A DNA stretch of 53,057 nucleotides from Bacteroidota bacterium (GCA_021813585.1 JAKAJV010000111.1:1-53057); one strand, 5' to 3'. Shown: positions 16,164 to 26,508, counted from the first letter of the stretch. Numbers and translations: made by a program. Notes: generated from the sequence alone by a model not told the origin.

Positions 16164-16511
16164 TCATCCCGGAGGCCATTTCATTTGTCTGCCGCCCAGT
16201 AGATGCATGTGAAGATGATAGACATCCTGCCCGCCGTTGTTGCCGCAGTTTAAAACCAATCTAAATCCGTCCTCATCAATTTTCATTTCCTTAGCAAGCA
16301 TATTAGCAGCATCAAAAAGCTTACCTAAAAGTTGAGCGTGTTTGTTACCATCGATGTCGGTTATTTTCGGAATTTCAATTTTGGGTATAATTAAAATATG
16401 CACCGGCGCCTGCGGTCTAATATCTCTAAAAGCAAGAATATCATCGGTCTCGTAAACTATATCTGCCGGAATTTCCCGCTTTATAATTTTTGAAAAAATT
16501 GTATCGCCCAT
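16164..16511 (-). CDS. HIT-family (HINT-like) nucleotide hydrolase
   Basis: This 115-residue histidine-triad protein ends in HLHMHLLGGRQMKWPPG, with the HxHxH triad and the C-terminal W of the HINT/PKCI branch. Such proteins hydrolyse AMP-lysine-type phosphoramidates or AMP from failed adenylate intermediates. It starts 3 bases after the NtrC-type regulator stop on the same strand, so it is the last gene of a three-gene minus-strand unit. Confidence 0.9.
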   Translation of the reverse strand: MGDTIFSKIIKREIPADIVYETDDILAFRDIRPQAPVHILIIPKIEIPKITDIDGNKHAQLLGKLFDAANMLAKEMKIDEDGFRLVLNCGNNGGQDVYHLHMHLLGGRQMKWPPG

Positions 16512-16513
16512 AG

Positions 16514-17869
16514 TCAGTCTTCCTTTTCTATCCCGTACTTTTTAATTTTATTGTACAAATGGCTGCGCTGTATTTCCAGCACTTCCGCCGTTTTGCTTAT
16601 GTTCCAATCGTTGGCATTAAGCTGTTTTACAATAAACGCTTTCTCTGCTTTTTCCTTAAACTCCTGGAACGAGTTGCTCGTATCTATTATATCTCCCATG
16701 GATGATTTACCGGTCGAATATAAGAATTCAATATCCTTTTTATTAATCTGTCTGCTGTCCACAAGTATAATAATCCTTTCGACTGCATTTCGCAGTTCCC
16801 TTACATTTCCGCTCCATGAAAGACTTTGGAGATATTTAATAGCATCTTCCCCAAACTTTACCAGAGGCTTTTTATGCCGTTCCGAAATTTCTTTTGCAAA
16901 ACGCTCTGCAAGAATAGGAACGTCATCCAGCCTTTCTCTAAGCGGCGGTATCTGGATTGGGATTACGTTCAGCCTGTGGAATAAATCCTCCCTGAAATTT
17001 CCCTTCTCAATTTCTTCTTTAAGATTTTTATTTGTTGCGGCAATTATTCTAACATCGATTTCAATTTTCTTTGCGCCGCCTACACGCTCGATTTTATTAT
17101 CCTCAATTGCACGCAGAACTTTTGCCTGAGCCTGCAGGCTCATATCTCCAATCTCATCAAGGAAAATTGTGCCTTTGTTGGCAAGCTCAAACTTCCCGAT
17201 TCTTTGCTGTATGGCGCCGGTGAATGAGCCTTTTTCATGACCGAACAATTCTGACTCAATAAGCTCATTCGGTATAGCAGCGCAGTTAACCTCGATAAAC
17301 GGCTTATCCTTTCTCGCACTTTTCCTATGGATTGCCCTTGCAACCAGTTCCTTGCCGGTGCCGTTATCGCCTGTAATTAAGATGCGCGTTTCGATGGGCG
17401 CTACTCTATCTATAATTTCCAGGATGCTTAAAATAGCTTTGCTCTTTCCTAAAATTTCTCCTTCAGAAGGAAGTGTCTTTTTAATCTCTTTATTTTCATT
17501 TAATAAATTCGATTGACCGACAGCATTTCTAACGCTGATTAAAAGCTTTTCCCTGTCAATAGGCTTCTCAATAAAATCGAAAGCACCGAGCCTGGTTGCT
17601 TTAATTGCGTTTTCAATACTGCCGTGGGCTGAAATGATTATTACAGATACAGCCGAATTGCTTTCCTTTATCCGCTTTAGAACTTCAAACCCGTTCATAT
17701 CCGGCATCTGTATATCGAGCAGAAGGCAAGCAAACGACCCGGCGAAGATTTTGTCTATTCCTTCCGCAGCATTTATAGAATAATCCACTTCGTAATTTTC
17801 GTACTCAAGGATCATCTTAATGCTTTCGCAAATTTCCTTTTCATCGTCTATAATTAATATTGAATTCAT
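16514..17869 (-). CDS. Sigma-54-dependent response regulator (NtrC family)
   Basis: This 451-residue activator has a receiver domain with the phospho-acceptor Asp52 (LLLDIQMPDMNG), an AAA+ sigma-54 interaction domain with Walker A GDNGTGKE and the GSFTGA variant of the GAFTGA loop, and a Fis-type helix-turn-helix at the end (NISKTAEVLEIQRSHLYNKIKKYGI). The ATG at 17869 has AAGGA five bases upstream. No cognate histidine kinase is adjacent; the neighbours are a secreted unknown upstream and a HIT protein downstream. The target operon cannot be told from here. Confidence 0.92.
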   Translation of the reverse strand: MNSILIIDDEKEICESIKMILEYENYEVDYSINAAEGIDKIFAGSFACLLLDIQMPDMNGFEVLKRIKESNSAVSVIIISAHGSIENAIKATRLGAFDFIEKPIDREKLLISVRNAVGQSNLLNENKEIKKTLPSEGEILGKSKAILSILEIIDRVAPIETRILITGDNGTGKELVARAIHRKSARKDKPFIEVNCAAIPNELIESELFGHEKGSFTGAIQQRIGKFELANKGTIFLDEIGDMSLQAQAKVLRAIEDNKIERVGGAKKIEIDVRIIAATNKNLKEEIEKGNFREDLFHRLNVIPIQIPPLRERLDDVPILAERFAKEISERHKKPLVKFGEDAIKYLQSLSWSGNVRELRNAVERIIILVDSRQINKKDIEFLYSTGKSSMGDIIDTSNSFQEFKEKAEKAFIVKQLNANDWNISKTAEVLEIQRSHLYNKIKKYGIEKED

Positions 17870-17877
17870 TATTGTCC

Positions 17878-18540
17878 TTACGGAAAATTGTACCTGCAAT
17901 AAAAAAGCGTACGAACCATCATAACTTGTGAAGGGAGAATATTCTTATTCTTCTTAAGAATTTCCCCAAACATATTCCCGAGATAATTTGTTTCGATATC
18001 CCGGAAGTCGATTGAATTTTGTATTTCAAAATTCTGCTCAAATACTTCTACAAAATAACCAATAAGATCGCCTAAATCAAAGAAATTCGAGGCATACTCC
18101 AGATAGGCGCTGCCGAAGAAGTGAGTCAGCTTATCTTTATCACCGTAATTATTTTCCGGCGAATCGAAGAAAAGCCGCTTTGGAAGATTTTCATTTTTCT
18201 TATCGAAGACAGAATCAATATCCGAAGTAAGATGATATGGAAGTATCAGCCCGGCCAGCGGGATTCTAATATTAACTTTGTTATAAGGAATAACCGAGAA
18301 AATTAAATCGAACAGCGCACTTGAATAATGGTAATTTGTATAGTGCACTGCTCTTAAGTAAATAGTATCGGCAAGCGCCAGATCGTCGTTCGTTTTGTGC
18401 AGCTCTTTAAAGTAGCCGGAAGCAATAAACTCAGATAGGTAATTAACGGCTTTAGACAAATTGCTTTGCTGGGCAAAATTAAATGAAGTGATAAATAAAA
18501 AATATACAGGAATGAACAAGAATCTTATTTTTATTGGCAT
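17878..18540 (-). CDS. Secreted protein of unknown function
   Basis: This 220-residue protein has an N-terminal hydrophobic signal ending near FAQQ (about residue 24), so it is likely exported. I do not recognise the family firmly. A central DKLTHFFGSAYLEYAS segment followed by FDLGDLIGYFVEVFE resembles the DK-x-x-HF-x-x-S motif of DUF2279/YfiM- and VanZ-like proteins, but the similarity is short. It ends 8 bases before the NtrC-type gene and is probably the first gene of that operon. Confidence 0.6.
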   Translation of the reverse strand: MPIKIRFLFIPVYFLFITSFNFAQQSNLSKAVNYLSEFIASGYFKELHKTNDDLALADTIYLRAVHYTNYHYSSALFDLIFSVIPYNKVNIRIPLAGLILPYHLTSDIDSVFDKKNENLPKRLFFDSPENNYGDKDKLTHFFGSAYLEYASNFFDLGDLIGYFVEVFEQNFEIQNSIDFRDIETNYLGNMFGEILKKNKNILPSQVMMVRTLFYCRYNFP

Positions 18541-18669
18541 ACAAGAAAATCATTTTTTTATGTAAGCAAAATATGAATGGAAATTATAAAAGGTAAGTCA
18601 TCCATAAGTAAATATAATGGGAACTTCCTTTTTATTTACTATTTCTTTATTTATTTTATTAAGGAATAA

Positions 18670-18909
18670 ATGGAGAATATTATGAACGATTACAGCAAAA
18701 TAATTACAATTGAGCCGGACAAGAGAGGTGGGAAGCCATGTATTCGTGGAATGCGAATTACTGTTTATGATGTTCTAAGTTATTTAGCTTCCGGTATGAC
18801 AATGGAAGAAATACTTCATGATTTCCCTTATTTAACAAAGGAAGATATATTAGCATGCCTTAGCTTTGCTGCTGACAGGGAAAATCATATTACTTCTCGG
18901 TCAGCATGA
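18670..18909 (+). CDS. DUF433 antitoxin
   Basis: This 79-residue protein has the DUF433 core GKPCIRGMRITVYDVLSYLASGMTMEEILHDFPYLTKEDILACLSFAA (read in parts), a winged-helix DNA-binding fold used as antitoxin and autorepressor in VapBC-like pairs. The start may be ATG 18670 or ATG 18682; the latter has GGAG six bases upstream. Its stop overlaps the next start by four bases (ATGA), the usual coupling for toxin-antitoxin genes. Confidence 0.85.
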   Translation: MENIMNDYSKIITIEPDKRGGKPCIRGMRITVYDVLSYLASGMTMEEILHDFPYLTKEDILACLSFAADRENHITSRSA

Positions 18910-19238
18910 AATTATTAATAGACCAAAATCTTTCTCCCTTTCTTATTAATACTTTAATAGAATTTTTCCCAGGTTCGACTCATGTTCAGAATATAGGACT
19001 TGATTCTGCTAAAGATACTAAGATTTGGGAATTTGCAAAGAGCAATAATTATATAATAGTTACAAAAGATGCTGATTATGCTGAGAAAAGTTTAGTTGAC
19101 AAACATTCTCCTAAAATAATTTGGATTAGAAGAGGAAATTGTCCGACAAATGATATCGAATTGATTTTAAAAAATAACTATCAGGAAATAGTTACATTTT
19201 ATGAAGATGTTAATTCTAGATTACTAAACTTATATTAA
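18906..19238 (+). CDS. DUF5615 PIN-like toxin
   Basis: This 110-residue PIN-like (Mut7-C related) protein starts LLIDQNLSPFL, with the conserved early Asp, and has a VTKDADYAE motif supplying further acidic metal ligands. Family members are predicted ribonucleases paired with DUF433 proteins. AT-rich codon use and the isolated position between minus-strand operons fit a small mobile module, but nothing shows recent transfer. Confidence 0.85.
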   Translation: MKLLIDQNLSPFLINTLIEFFPGSTHVQNIGLDSAKDTKIWEFAKSNNYIIVTKDADYAEKSLVDKHSPKIIWIRRGNCPTNDIELILKNNYQEIVTFYEDVNSRLLNLY

Positions 19239-19242
19239 TCTT

Positions 19243-20898
19243 TCAAGTTTGTATAACACCCACATTAAACTTCGGTAAATCCGGATTGTTATTCGCAACA
19301 TCAATCGCCATGGAAACATATTCTCTCGTCATTGCCGGATCAATAATTTCATCTATCCACAATCTTGCAGCCGCATAAAGAGGATTGCTGCTCTCGTCGT
19401 ATGAATTTTTTATTTCATCCAGCAGCTTTTTCTTATCGTCTTCACTAAATTCCTTCCCGTCCTTTTTTGCTTGATTTAATTTTATATCGAGCAAAACGCT
19501 GCTCGCTTGAGAGCCTCCCATTACTGCTATTTTAGCATTCGGGTAAGCGAATATAAATCTTGGATCGTAAGCCTTGCCGCACATTGCATAGTTGCCTGCA
19601 CCAAAGCTGTTGCCTACGATAATCGTAATTTTAGGAACCACGGAATTTGCTACGGCATTTACCATCTTAGCGCCGTCCTTTATTATACCGCCGTGCTCGG
19701 CGCGGCTGCCTACCATAAAGCCCGTTACATCCTGAAGAAACAATAAAGGAATTTTTCTCTGATTGCAGTTCATTATAAAGCGGGTGGCTTTGTCTGAGCT
19801 GTCGGAGTAAATTACACCGCCGACTTGCATTTCGCCTGTTTCGGTTTTAATAACGTTCCTTTGGTTAGCAACTATCCCCACAGCCCATCCGTCAATTCTT
19901 GCATAAGCGGTAATAACCGTTTTACCGTAGCCTGCTTTGTACTCGTCAATCTCTGAGTCATCAACTATTCTTGCAATAATTTCATACATATCGTAAGGCT
20001 TAATCTGGTCCTCAGGAAGAAGTCCGTATATTTCTTTTGGTGAATGAAGCGGTGGTTTGCTTTCAATCCTGTTATAGCCCGCTGTTTGCATGCTGCCGAA
20101 TTTTGACGACAAGCTTCTAATTTGTTTTAAACATTCGTTGTCGTTCTTCATAATGTAGTCGGTTACGCCTGAAATATTTGATTGAACCTTAGCGCCGCCG
20201 AGACTTTCGTTATCTATTACCTCACCAATTGCTGCCCTAACCAGGTGAGCGCCTGCAAGGAAGACCGAGCCTTCACCTTCAACTATTAATGCTTCGTCGC
20301 TCATTATAGGAAGATAAGCACCGCCTGCTACGCAAGGACCCATTATGGCAGAGATTTGCGGGATACCCATTGAAGACATAACTGCATTGTTTCTAAAAAT
20401 TCTTCCGAAGTGTTCCTTGTCTGGAAAAATCTCATCCTGTAGCGGCAGAAAAACTCCGGCGCTGTCTACCAGGTAAATTATCGGAAGCTTATTCTCCATT
20501 GCAATTTCCTGGGCGCGCAAATTCTTTTTAGCAGTAATCGGAAACCATGCGCCTGCTTTTACAGTTGCATCGTTTGCAACTATTACTTGGTACTTATTGT
20601 TTATCTTACCAATGCCGTAAATTGTCCCGGATGAAGGAGCGCCGCCGTATTCCTTGTACATATCATAGGCAGCGAATGTACTAAGCTCATAAAAATTTGA
20701 GTTATCATCAATTAATATTTTTATTCTTTCCCGTGCGGTTAGCTTGCCTTTGGCTTTGTGCTTTTCAATTGCAGATTTACCACCGCCTAGTTTAATCTTT
20801 TCTCTTTCAGCATTCAGCTTGCGGATGAGATTTTTATAATAATCTTCTCTTTTAAGATACGATTCGTTTACGTTAACCGGGCTTCCAATTTTTGTCAT
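19243..20898 (-). CDS. Acyl-CoA carboxylase carboxyltransferase (beta) subunit, methylcrotonyl-/propionyl-CoA type
   Basis: This 551-residue biotin-dependent carboxyltransferase transfers CO2 from carboxybiotin to an acyl-CoA. It has the two crotonase-like halves, with GGAYLPIMSDEALIVEG and GSVFLAGAHLVRAAIGE in the first and FLQDVTGFMVG, GAKMVNAVA and GNSFGAGNYAMCGKAYDPRF in the second. This pattern is closest to methylcrotonyl-CoA carboxylase beta. No biotin carboxylase or biotin carrier gene is in the window, so its partner lies elsewhere. The neighbouring acyl-CoA dehydrogenase and MeaB suggest leucine/isoleucine/valine and propionyl-CoA breakdown. Confidence 0.87.
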   Translation of the reverse strand: MTKIGSPVNVNESYLKREDYYKNLIRKLNAEREKIKLGGGKSAIEKHKAKGKLTARERIKILIDDNSNFYELSTFAAYDMYKEYGGAPSSGTIYGIGKINNKYQVIVANDATVKAGAWFPITAKKNLRAQEIAMENKLPIIYLVDSAGVFLPLQDEIFPDKEHFGRIFRNNAVMSSMGIPQISAIMGPCVAGGAYLPIMSDEALIVEGEGSVFLAGAHLVRAAIGEVIDNESLGGAKVQSNISGVTDYIMKNDNECLKQIRSLSSKFGSMQTAGYNRIESKPPLHSPKEIYGLLPEDQIKPYDMYEIIARIVDDSEIDEYKAGYGKTVITAYARIDGWAVGIVANQRNVIKTETGEMQVGGVIYSDSSDKATRFIMNCNQRKIPLLFLQDVTGFMVGSRAEHGGIIKDGAKMVNAVANSVVPKITIIVGNSFGAGNYAMCGKAYDPRFIFAYPNAKIAVMGGSQASSVLLDIKLNQAKKDGKEFSEDDKKKLLDEIKNSYDESSNPLYAAARLWIDEIIDPAMTREYVSMAIDVANNNPDLPKFNVGVIQT

Positions 20899-20912
20899 AA
20901 CATTTTTATCTT

Positions 20913-22079
<1,167 letters not shown>

Positions 22080-22402
22080 TGGATTTCCTTTCTAATATTA
22101 TTTTATTAAAATTTATTTAGGCTTGTAGCCTGAAATAATCCAACTACAACCGGTAATCTTTTGGATGCCGGCTTACAGAAAAGTTTTATGTAAAAACGAA
22201 AAACGATAAATGATAAACTAAAAACGATAAACTTAATACGATTTAGAGTACTTTATATATTTCTCTAAATCCTTTTTAATTTCTTATGCCTGTGTGCCTC
22301 ATATTATTTTCTCCCGTCTATCCGTTTTTACGTCTTTCCTTTAACACTTAATACAAAGCACCGATACAAATTAAGCAGAATACAATAAATACATATGGGA
22401 AA
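22080..22402. other. Gene-free AT-rich spacer
   Basis: I see no coding frame or RNA in these 323 bases. There are short direct repeats around AAACGATAAA (about 22198-22235) and otherwise only AT-rich sequence, which probably holds the promoter of the acyl-CoA dehydrogenase operon. Confidence 0.5.
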
Positions 22403-23356
22403 TTATAATTGATTCTTGAAATTTGCTATTATCTCATCTGCAATGTGATACGGAGAAAGACTTCCTAGTATAACTTTCTCTAATGCTGAATTAAGCGCCT
22501 CTTTGCCTGAAGCGTTCCATAATTTTTTCCTTATACTCTCTTCAACTATTTCCTTTATTCTTATTTTAGTCCGTTGCTCTCGCCTCTTTAAAAATTTACC
22601 CGATTGATCTAAATACATCCGGTGCCTGCTTATTTCTTCGGCTACTTCTATTATGCCTTTATTATCGACTGCAATAGTGTCGATAATCTTCGGCATCCAT
22701 GAGTGCTCATCGTGCGGTCTCATCATTAATATTGTCTGCAGTGCTGTAACAGCCTGCTTTGCATCCGGTCTATCACTTTTATTTACAACAAAGAAGTCGG
22801 CTATTTCCATTAAGCCGGCTTTCATAGCCTGCACGGTATCTCCCGATTCGGGGACGAGAACAACGATGGTCGTGTCTGCAGCCTGTGCTATGTCCAGTTC
22901 CGATTGCCCGACTCCCACAGTCTCCATTATGATATAATTGTAGCCGGCGACATCCAGAACATCTGCAGCATCGTTGGCTTTTTTGCTTAAGCCGCCAAGG
23001 CTTCCGCGTGTTGCCATACTTCTTATAAAAACTCCGCTGTCGTTGCCGATATCATTCATTCTTATTCTATCGCCCAGCAGCGCCCCGCCGGTAAATGGGC
23101 TTGTAGGATCAACAGCGATAATACCAACAGTTTTACCTAAGCTTCTGTAAAGTTTAGTAAGCTGGTTTGTAATTGTGCTTTTACCTGCACCGGGAGGACC
23201 TGTAATTCCGATTCGGTAAGCACCTCCTACGTTTTGGTAGATTCGCTTCAGCAGCTCGGTTGAATTTTCATTGTCCGATTCAACAATTGAAATCGCCCGC
23301 GCAACCTTCCGTCTATCATTCTCAAATATTTTTTGAATAAAAATTTCTTCGATCAT
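22403..23356 (-). CDS. meaB: MeaB-type GTPase, methylmalonyl-CoA mutase chaperone
   Basis: This G3E-family GTPase protects and reactivates adenosylcobalamin-dependent methylmalonyl-CoA mutase. The 317-residue protein has the P-loop GITGPPGAGKST (about 52-62), AVDPTSPFTGGALLGDRIRM, METVGVGQSE and VNKSDRPDA, all typical of MeaB/ArgK. I use the ATG at 23356; a TTG at 23380 would add eight residues. The mutase itself is not in this window. Together with the two genes downstream it indicates propionyl-CoA metabolism. Confidence 0.92.
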   Translation of the reverse strand: MIEEIFIQKIFENDRRKVARAISIVESDNENSTELLKRIYQNVGGAYRIGITGPPGAGKSTITNQLTKLYRSLGKTVGIIAVDPTSPFTGGALLGDRIRMNDIGNDSGVFIRSMATRGSLGGLSKKANDAADVLDVAGYNYIIMETVGVGQSELDIAQAADTTIVVLVPESGDTVQAMKAGLMEIADFFVVNKSDRPDAKQAVTALQTILMMRPHDEHSWMPKIIDTIAVDNKGIIEVAEEISRHRMYLDQSGKFLKRREQRTKIRIKEIVEESIRKKLWNASGKEALNSALEKVILGSLSPYHIADEIIANFKNQL

Positions 23357-23437
23357 TATTTTATAGCTTTGAAAAATCAATTATAAACTCACCTTACACA
23401 TATTCCCTGCTTGCAGTACCTGTCTACCGCTAGGTAG

Positions 23438-23653
23438 AGAGTCTGTGTGAAAACTCTTTACTGGCGAATAAATAGTCAGATAAATATTGAACTCCTAACG
23501 GAGTTCCCTTGATGTAAGGGACACCTGACATATTTGTAAAATTACAAAATCCCTCCAACCCAGAGCACCGTAGGTGTTCAATAAAAAGCTGTAATTAACA
23601 TATTCAATTTTATGAATATCAATAAATCAAAATCCAATTTTCACACAGCCTCT
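23438..23653. mobile_element. MITE-like element with 16-bp inverted ends
   Basis: AGAGTCTGTGTGAAAA at 23438-23453 is matched in inverted orientation by TTTTCACACAGCCTCT at 23638-23653 (one mismatch). Small hairpins sit at both edges (CTACC/GGTAG on the left, GCCTC/GAGGC on the right). The 216-bp interior has no open frame. No transposase is encoded. Confidence 0.55.
23490..23505. repeat. AACTCC/GGAGTT palindrome, three copies
   Basis: AACTCC...GGAGTT occurs with spacers TAAC here, TATCTAC at 23782-23800 and TAC at 23837-23851. The first two copies are preceded by ATTG. They look like members of one short dispersed repeat family. Confidence 0.6.
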
Positions 23654-23986
23654 AGAGGCAGGATCACTGTTTTAGTTCCGACTTTTCGCATAGGCGTTAA
23701 CCTAATTTTATTTTTGATAATCGTAATCTTTAAATAAACAGTAAATTACATGTTGTTGAGTAAATATAAATTCATTTATTGAACTCCTATCTACGGAGTT
23801 CATGATTCTTGGGTGTACTTGGTTCTACAAATATGTAACTCCTACGGAGTTTTCCGCCAATAGGTCTTCGTCCCGATTAAATCGGGGCGAAATATATGTA
23901 GAAAAGCAATAACCCAAAGACAAAAAAGTTGATTAAAAAGTAAAACTGAATGAACAAATATTCAAACATTAAAATTGTAGATTATC

Positions 23987-24137
23987 CTTAACCTCATCCC
24001 AACACTTCTCCTAAAAGGAGAAAGGCTTATCAAAGCTAGTGCCTTAATATTAATAATCCTGACAGAATATTATCATAAATCGTTTTGTTGACAACTAGTC
24101 TCTCTCCTCGCAGGAGAGAGATTAGAGTGAGGTTAAG
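23987..24137. mobile_element. MITE-like 151-bp element, CTTAACCTCA ends
   Basis: CTTAACCTCA (23987-23996) is exactly inverted as TGAGGTTAAG (24128-24137). Just inside lie two further hairpins, CTTCTCCT/AGGAGAA and CTCTCTCCT/AGGAGAGAG. There is no coding frame. Confidence 0.6.
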
Positions 24138-24298
24138 ATATTCAATATTCATAAAAATTATTATTTCTTCATTGAAAATTACTTCCTGGTCAGCCTCATA
24201 TTTCTAATTTTATAATGGTTTTAAGACAATATATGATAGAACAATTTCATTTGTTACTTCTTAAGTTGACGTCCATGCAACAAGTCGGCATGCCGAAA

Positions 24299-25225
24299 TT
24301 ACGCAACAGTTTGTGTCTTAAAAAACTCAACTGTTTTTTGCAAGCCTTCTTCAAGAACTGTAGAAGGCTTCCATCCTAATTTCTTTAAGATTTTACTTGA
24401 AGAAATTACACTGCGCATTTGCTCGCCGGGCGCGGCAGGGCCGTGCTTTTCTTTCAACTTGTTGCCGGTAACGCTATTTAAAATATTAAAAAGTTCGTTA
24501 ACGTTGGTTTCAATTGCGGTCCCTATGTTATACACGTCGCTCACTTCATCATTTAAAGTAAGAAGATTCGCCTTAACGACATCGCCTGCAAAAACATAAT
24601 CCCGTGTTTGCAAGCCGGAGCCGTTTATTACCGGTTGTTCATTTTTTAACAGCTTGCTCGAAAAGATAGCAACAACTCCCGCCTCGCCGAAGGGATTCTG
24701 TCTGGGTCCATAAATGTTTGCATATCTTAATATCGTGTAATTCAAACCGTACTGGGCTTTATAAAAGTGCAGGTACTTCTCAACTGCTAATTTGGAAATG
24801 CCGTAAGGAGATAAAGGGAACGTTGAATGCTCTTCGTCGGCAGGGAAGTAGTTCTGCTCGCCGTAAACAGCGCCGCCGGTGGATGCGAACATGAATTTTT
24901 TTACTCCGGTTTTTACGCAGTTCTGAAGAAGGTTAATTGTGCCTATGATGTTCGTATTGGCATCGAAAGCCGGATCGGCTACCGAGCGGCGTACATCCAT
25001 CTGCGCCGCATGATGATTAACGACATCGAACTTTTCTTTTTCGAACAGCCCGGCTATTTCCTTATCGCAAATATCTGCCTTAATAAAAACTGCTTTCGGA
25101 TTTATGTTCTTTTCAAATCCGGTAGATAGGTTGTCCAGTATAAAAACTGTATGCCCTTCATTTATCAATGCGTCGGATATGTTTGAAGCAATAAAGCCTG
25201 CGCCGCCGGTTACTAATATTTTCAA
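24299..25225 (-). CDS. NAD-dependent nucleotide-sugar epimerase (UDP-glucose 4-epimerase-like)
   Basis: This 308-residue extended short-chain dehydrogenase has the NAD-binding GGAGFIAS at its start, the catalytic Ser in STGGAVYG and the YGISK (YxxxK) dyad, with the RYANIYGPRQNPFGEAG segment typical of GalE-like epimerases. It probably interconverts UDP-glucose/galactose or their N-acetyl forms for surface polysaccharide. Its start overlaps the nadD stop by four bases. Confidence 0.85.
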   Translation of the reverse strand: MKILVTGGAGFIASNISDALINEGHTVFILDNLSTGFEKNINPKAVFIKADICDKEIAGLFEKEKFDVVNHHAAQMDVRRSVADPAFDANTNIIGTINLLQNCVKTGVKKFMFASTGGAVYGEQNYFPADEEHSTFPLSPYGISKLAVEKYLHFYKAQYGLNYTILRYANIYGPRQNPFGEAGVVAIFSSKLLKNEQPVINGSGLQTRDYVFAGDVVKANLLTLNDEVSDVYNIGTAIETNVNELFNILNSVTGNKLKEKHGPAAPGEQMRSVISSSKILKKLGWKPSTVLEEGLQKTVEFFKTQTVA

Positions 25226-25809
25226 ATTCTTTTCTCCGTGTATAATTTATGTTTATAAATATATTCCTTCACCTTACGGGGAACTAGAAAATCAATAGGC
25301 AAATTATTAGCTATTCTGTTTCTTATCTCGCTCGAACTGATTTCAATCGTCGGCGTTTCTACAAAGACAGCCGAATTAAAATATTTATCCTTCTTTTCCG
25401 GCTCCACGGAAGTTTTTCTTCTTAAGACGATAAGCTCTGCAAGCCGGAGAATCTCATCGGGTTCTTTCCATGTATTAAAGTCTATTATGTTGTCATATCC
25501 TATAATTAATTCCAGGTTATCGTATTCTTGTTTAAGGTTTCTTAATGTATCAACCGTATAGGAAATTTTTGCCGCTTTCAGCTCAATATCCGAGTATTCA
25601 AAATAAGGAATTTCATCAATTGAAAGCTGAATAAGTTTTAGCCGGTGCTCAGACCCGAGGCTTTTCACATTCACTTTGTGCGGGGAAATGAAAGCAGGAA
25701 TAAAAATAATTTTTTCAAGTCCTCTCAGTTCTCTTAATGCCTGCGCGGTAATTAGATGGCCGATATGTATCGGGTCAAAGGTTCCGCCGAATATCCCCAC
25801 CGTACTCAT
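25222..25809 (-). CDS. nadD: Nicotinate-nucleotide adenylyltransferase
   Basis: This enzyme makes nicotinate adenine dinucleotide in NAD synthesis. The 195-residue protein has the nucleotidyl-transferase motif GGTFDPIHIGHL (8-19) and the SSSEIRNRI motif near the end. It overlaps its neighbours by four bases on both sides, so it is the middle of a tightly coupled minus-strand operon. Confidence 0.93.
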   Translation of the reverse strand: MSTVGIFGGTFDPIHIGHLITAQALRELRGLEKIIFIPAFISPHKVNVKSLGSEHRLKLIQLSIDEIPYFEYSDIELKAAKISYTVDTLRNLKQEYDNLELIIGYDNIIDFNTWKEPDEILRLAELIVLRRKTSVEPEKKDKYFNSAVFVETPTIEISSSEIRNRIANNLPIDFLVPRKVKEYIYKHKLYTEKRI

Positions 25810-26504
25810 TTAAGCAGTTCCTTATATTCTATAAAAAGATTTGTAAAGCGCTCGTGCATTTTATGACTGCAGTATGCAAGGCTTTCCTTTTTTGAAAGCT
25901 CTGAGTAAAGATTTTTAAAATCATCTATATTTTCAATTAACATGTAGTTGCCGAGAACGTGCACAAAAATGTCGTGCTGGTTTATTTTAAATAACAGGTT
26001 GTCGTAATTCAAATTTGTTAAGTCCAAGTTTAAGAAAAAATCCTGGTTCGCGCTGTTAAAGCCGATGAAGGCTATCTTATAGTTATTTGTCTTACCTATT
26101 ACTACTGCATCATCATCCACGGAAAGGAGGTTGAATGCCTTATGAATATCTTCCGCGCTAATGCCGGTCGAATTAGAAAAAATAATCAGGTTCTTAGCGT
26201 ACAGTGGAAAGAATTTTTCAAATATAGTTCCTAAGAATTTTTGATTCTCGCTGTCTTCGCTAAAAATTAAGCCGTCGGTAAGCTTGGATAATTCTTCAGG
26301 CAAATATTCCCTGTCCTTATCCTTAAAGCAATAGTAAACAGCTTTGGAGTTTAGGAGCCCGGAAAATATTTCTTCGTAGTTTAAGATAAGCGCTGAGTTT
26401 AGTTGCATGGAATGCAGACTGTTGAACGTGCCGAAGTTGGTAATTTCTGCCGGGTTAAATTGGATGGACCTAGAAACCAGGTAAATTGATGAATTCAATT
26501 TCAT
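25806..26504 (-). CDS. Uncharacterised protein, possibly a divergent DUF2064-like glycosyltransferase fold
   Basis: This 232-residue protein is not firmly recognisable. The stretch FSNSTGISAEDIHKAFNLLSVDDDAVVIGKTNNYKIAFIGFN (in parts) is laid out like the GSDxP...AF..L...DvviGPa.DGGYyLiG segment of DUF2064/CofC-like nucleotidyltransferases, but the DGGY residues are missing, so catalysis by that mechanism is doubtful. It shares a four-base overlap with nadD and starts 4 bases after prsW ends. Confidence 0.45.
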   Translation of the reverse strand: MKLNSSIYLVSRSIQFNPAEITNFGTFNSLHSMQLNSALILNYEEIFSGLLNSKAVYYCFKDKDREYLPEELSKLTDGLIFSEDSENQKFLGTIFEKFFPLYAKNLIIFSNSTGISAEDIHKAFNLLSVDDDAVVIGKTNNYKIAFIGFNSANQDFFLNLDLTNLNYDNLLFKINQHDIFVHVLGNYMLIENIDDFKNLYSELSKKESLAYCSHKMHERFTNLFIEYKELLK

Positions 26505-26508
26505 AAGG

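Larger units (their letters stand above)
23357..24298. other. Gene-free repeat region
   Basis: More than 900 bases have no supportable gene. It holds a 216-bp element with 16-bp inverted ends (23438-23653), three AACTCC/GGAGTT palindromes (23490, 23782, 23837), a CCCGAT/ATCGGG palindrome (23872-23886) and a 151-bp element with 10-bp inverted ends (23987-24137). It looks like a landing zone for small non-autonomous elements. Confidence 0.7.

Noticed and set aside
23357-24298. CRISPR array or RNA gene in the repeat gap
   Set aside because: The repeats are few, differently sized and palindromic, without regular spacers or cas genes.
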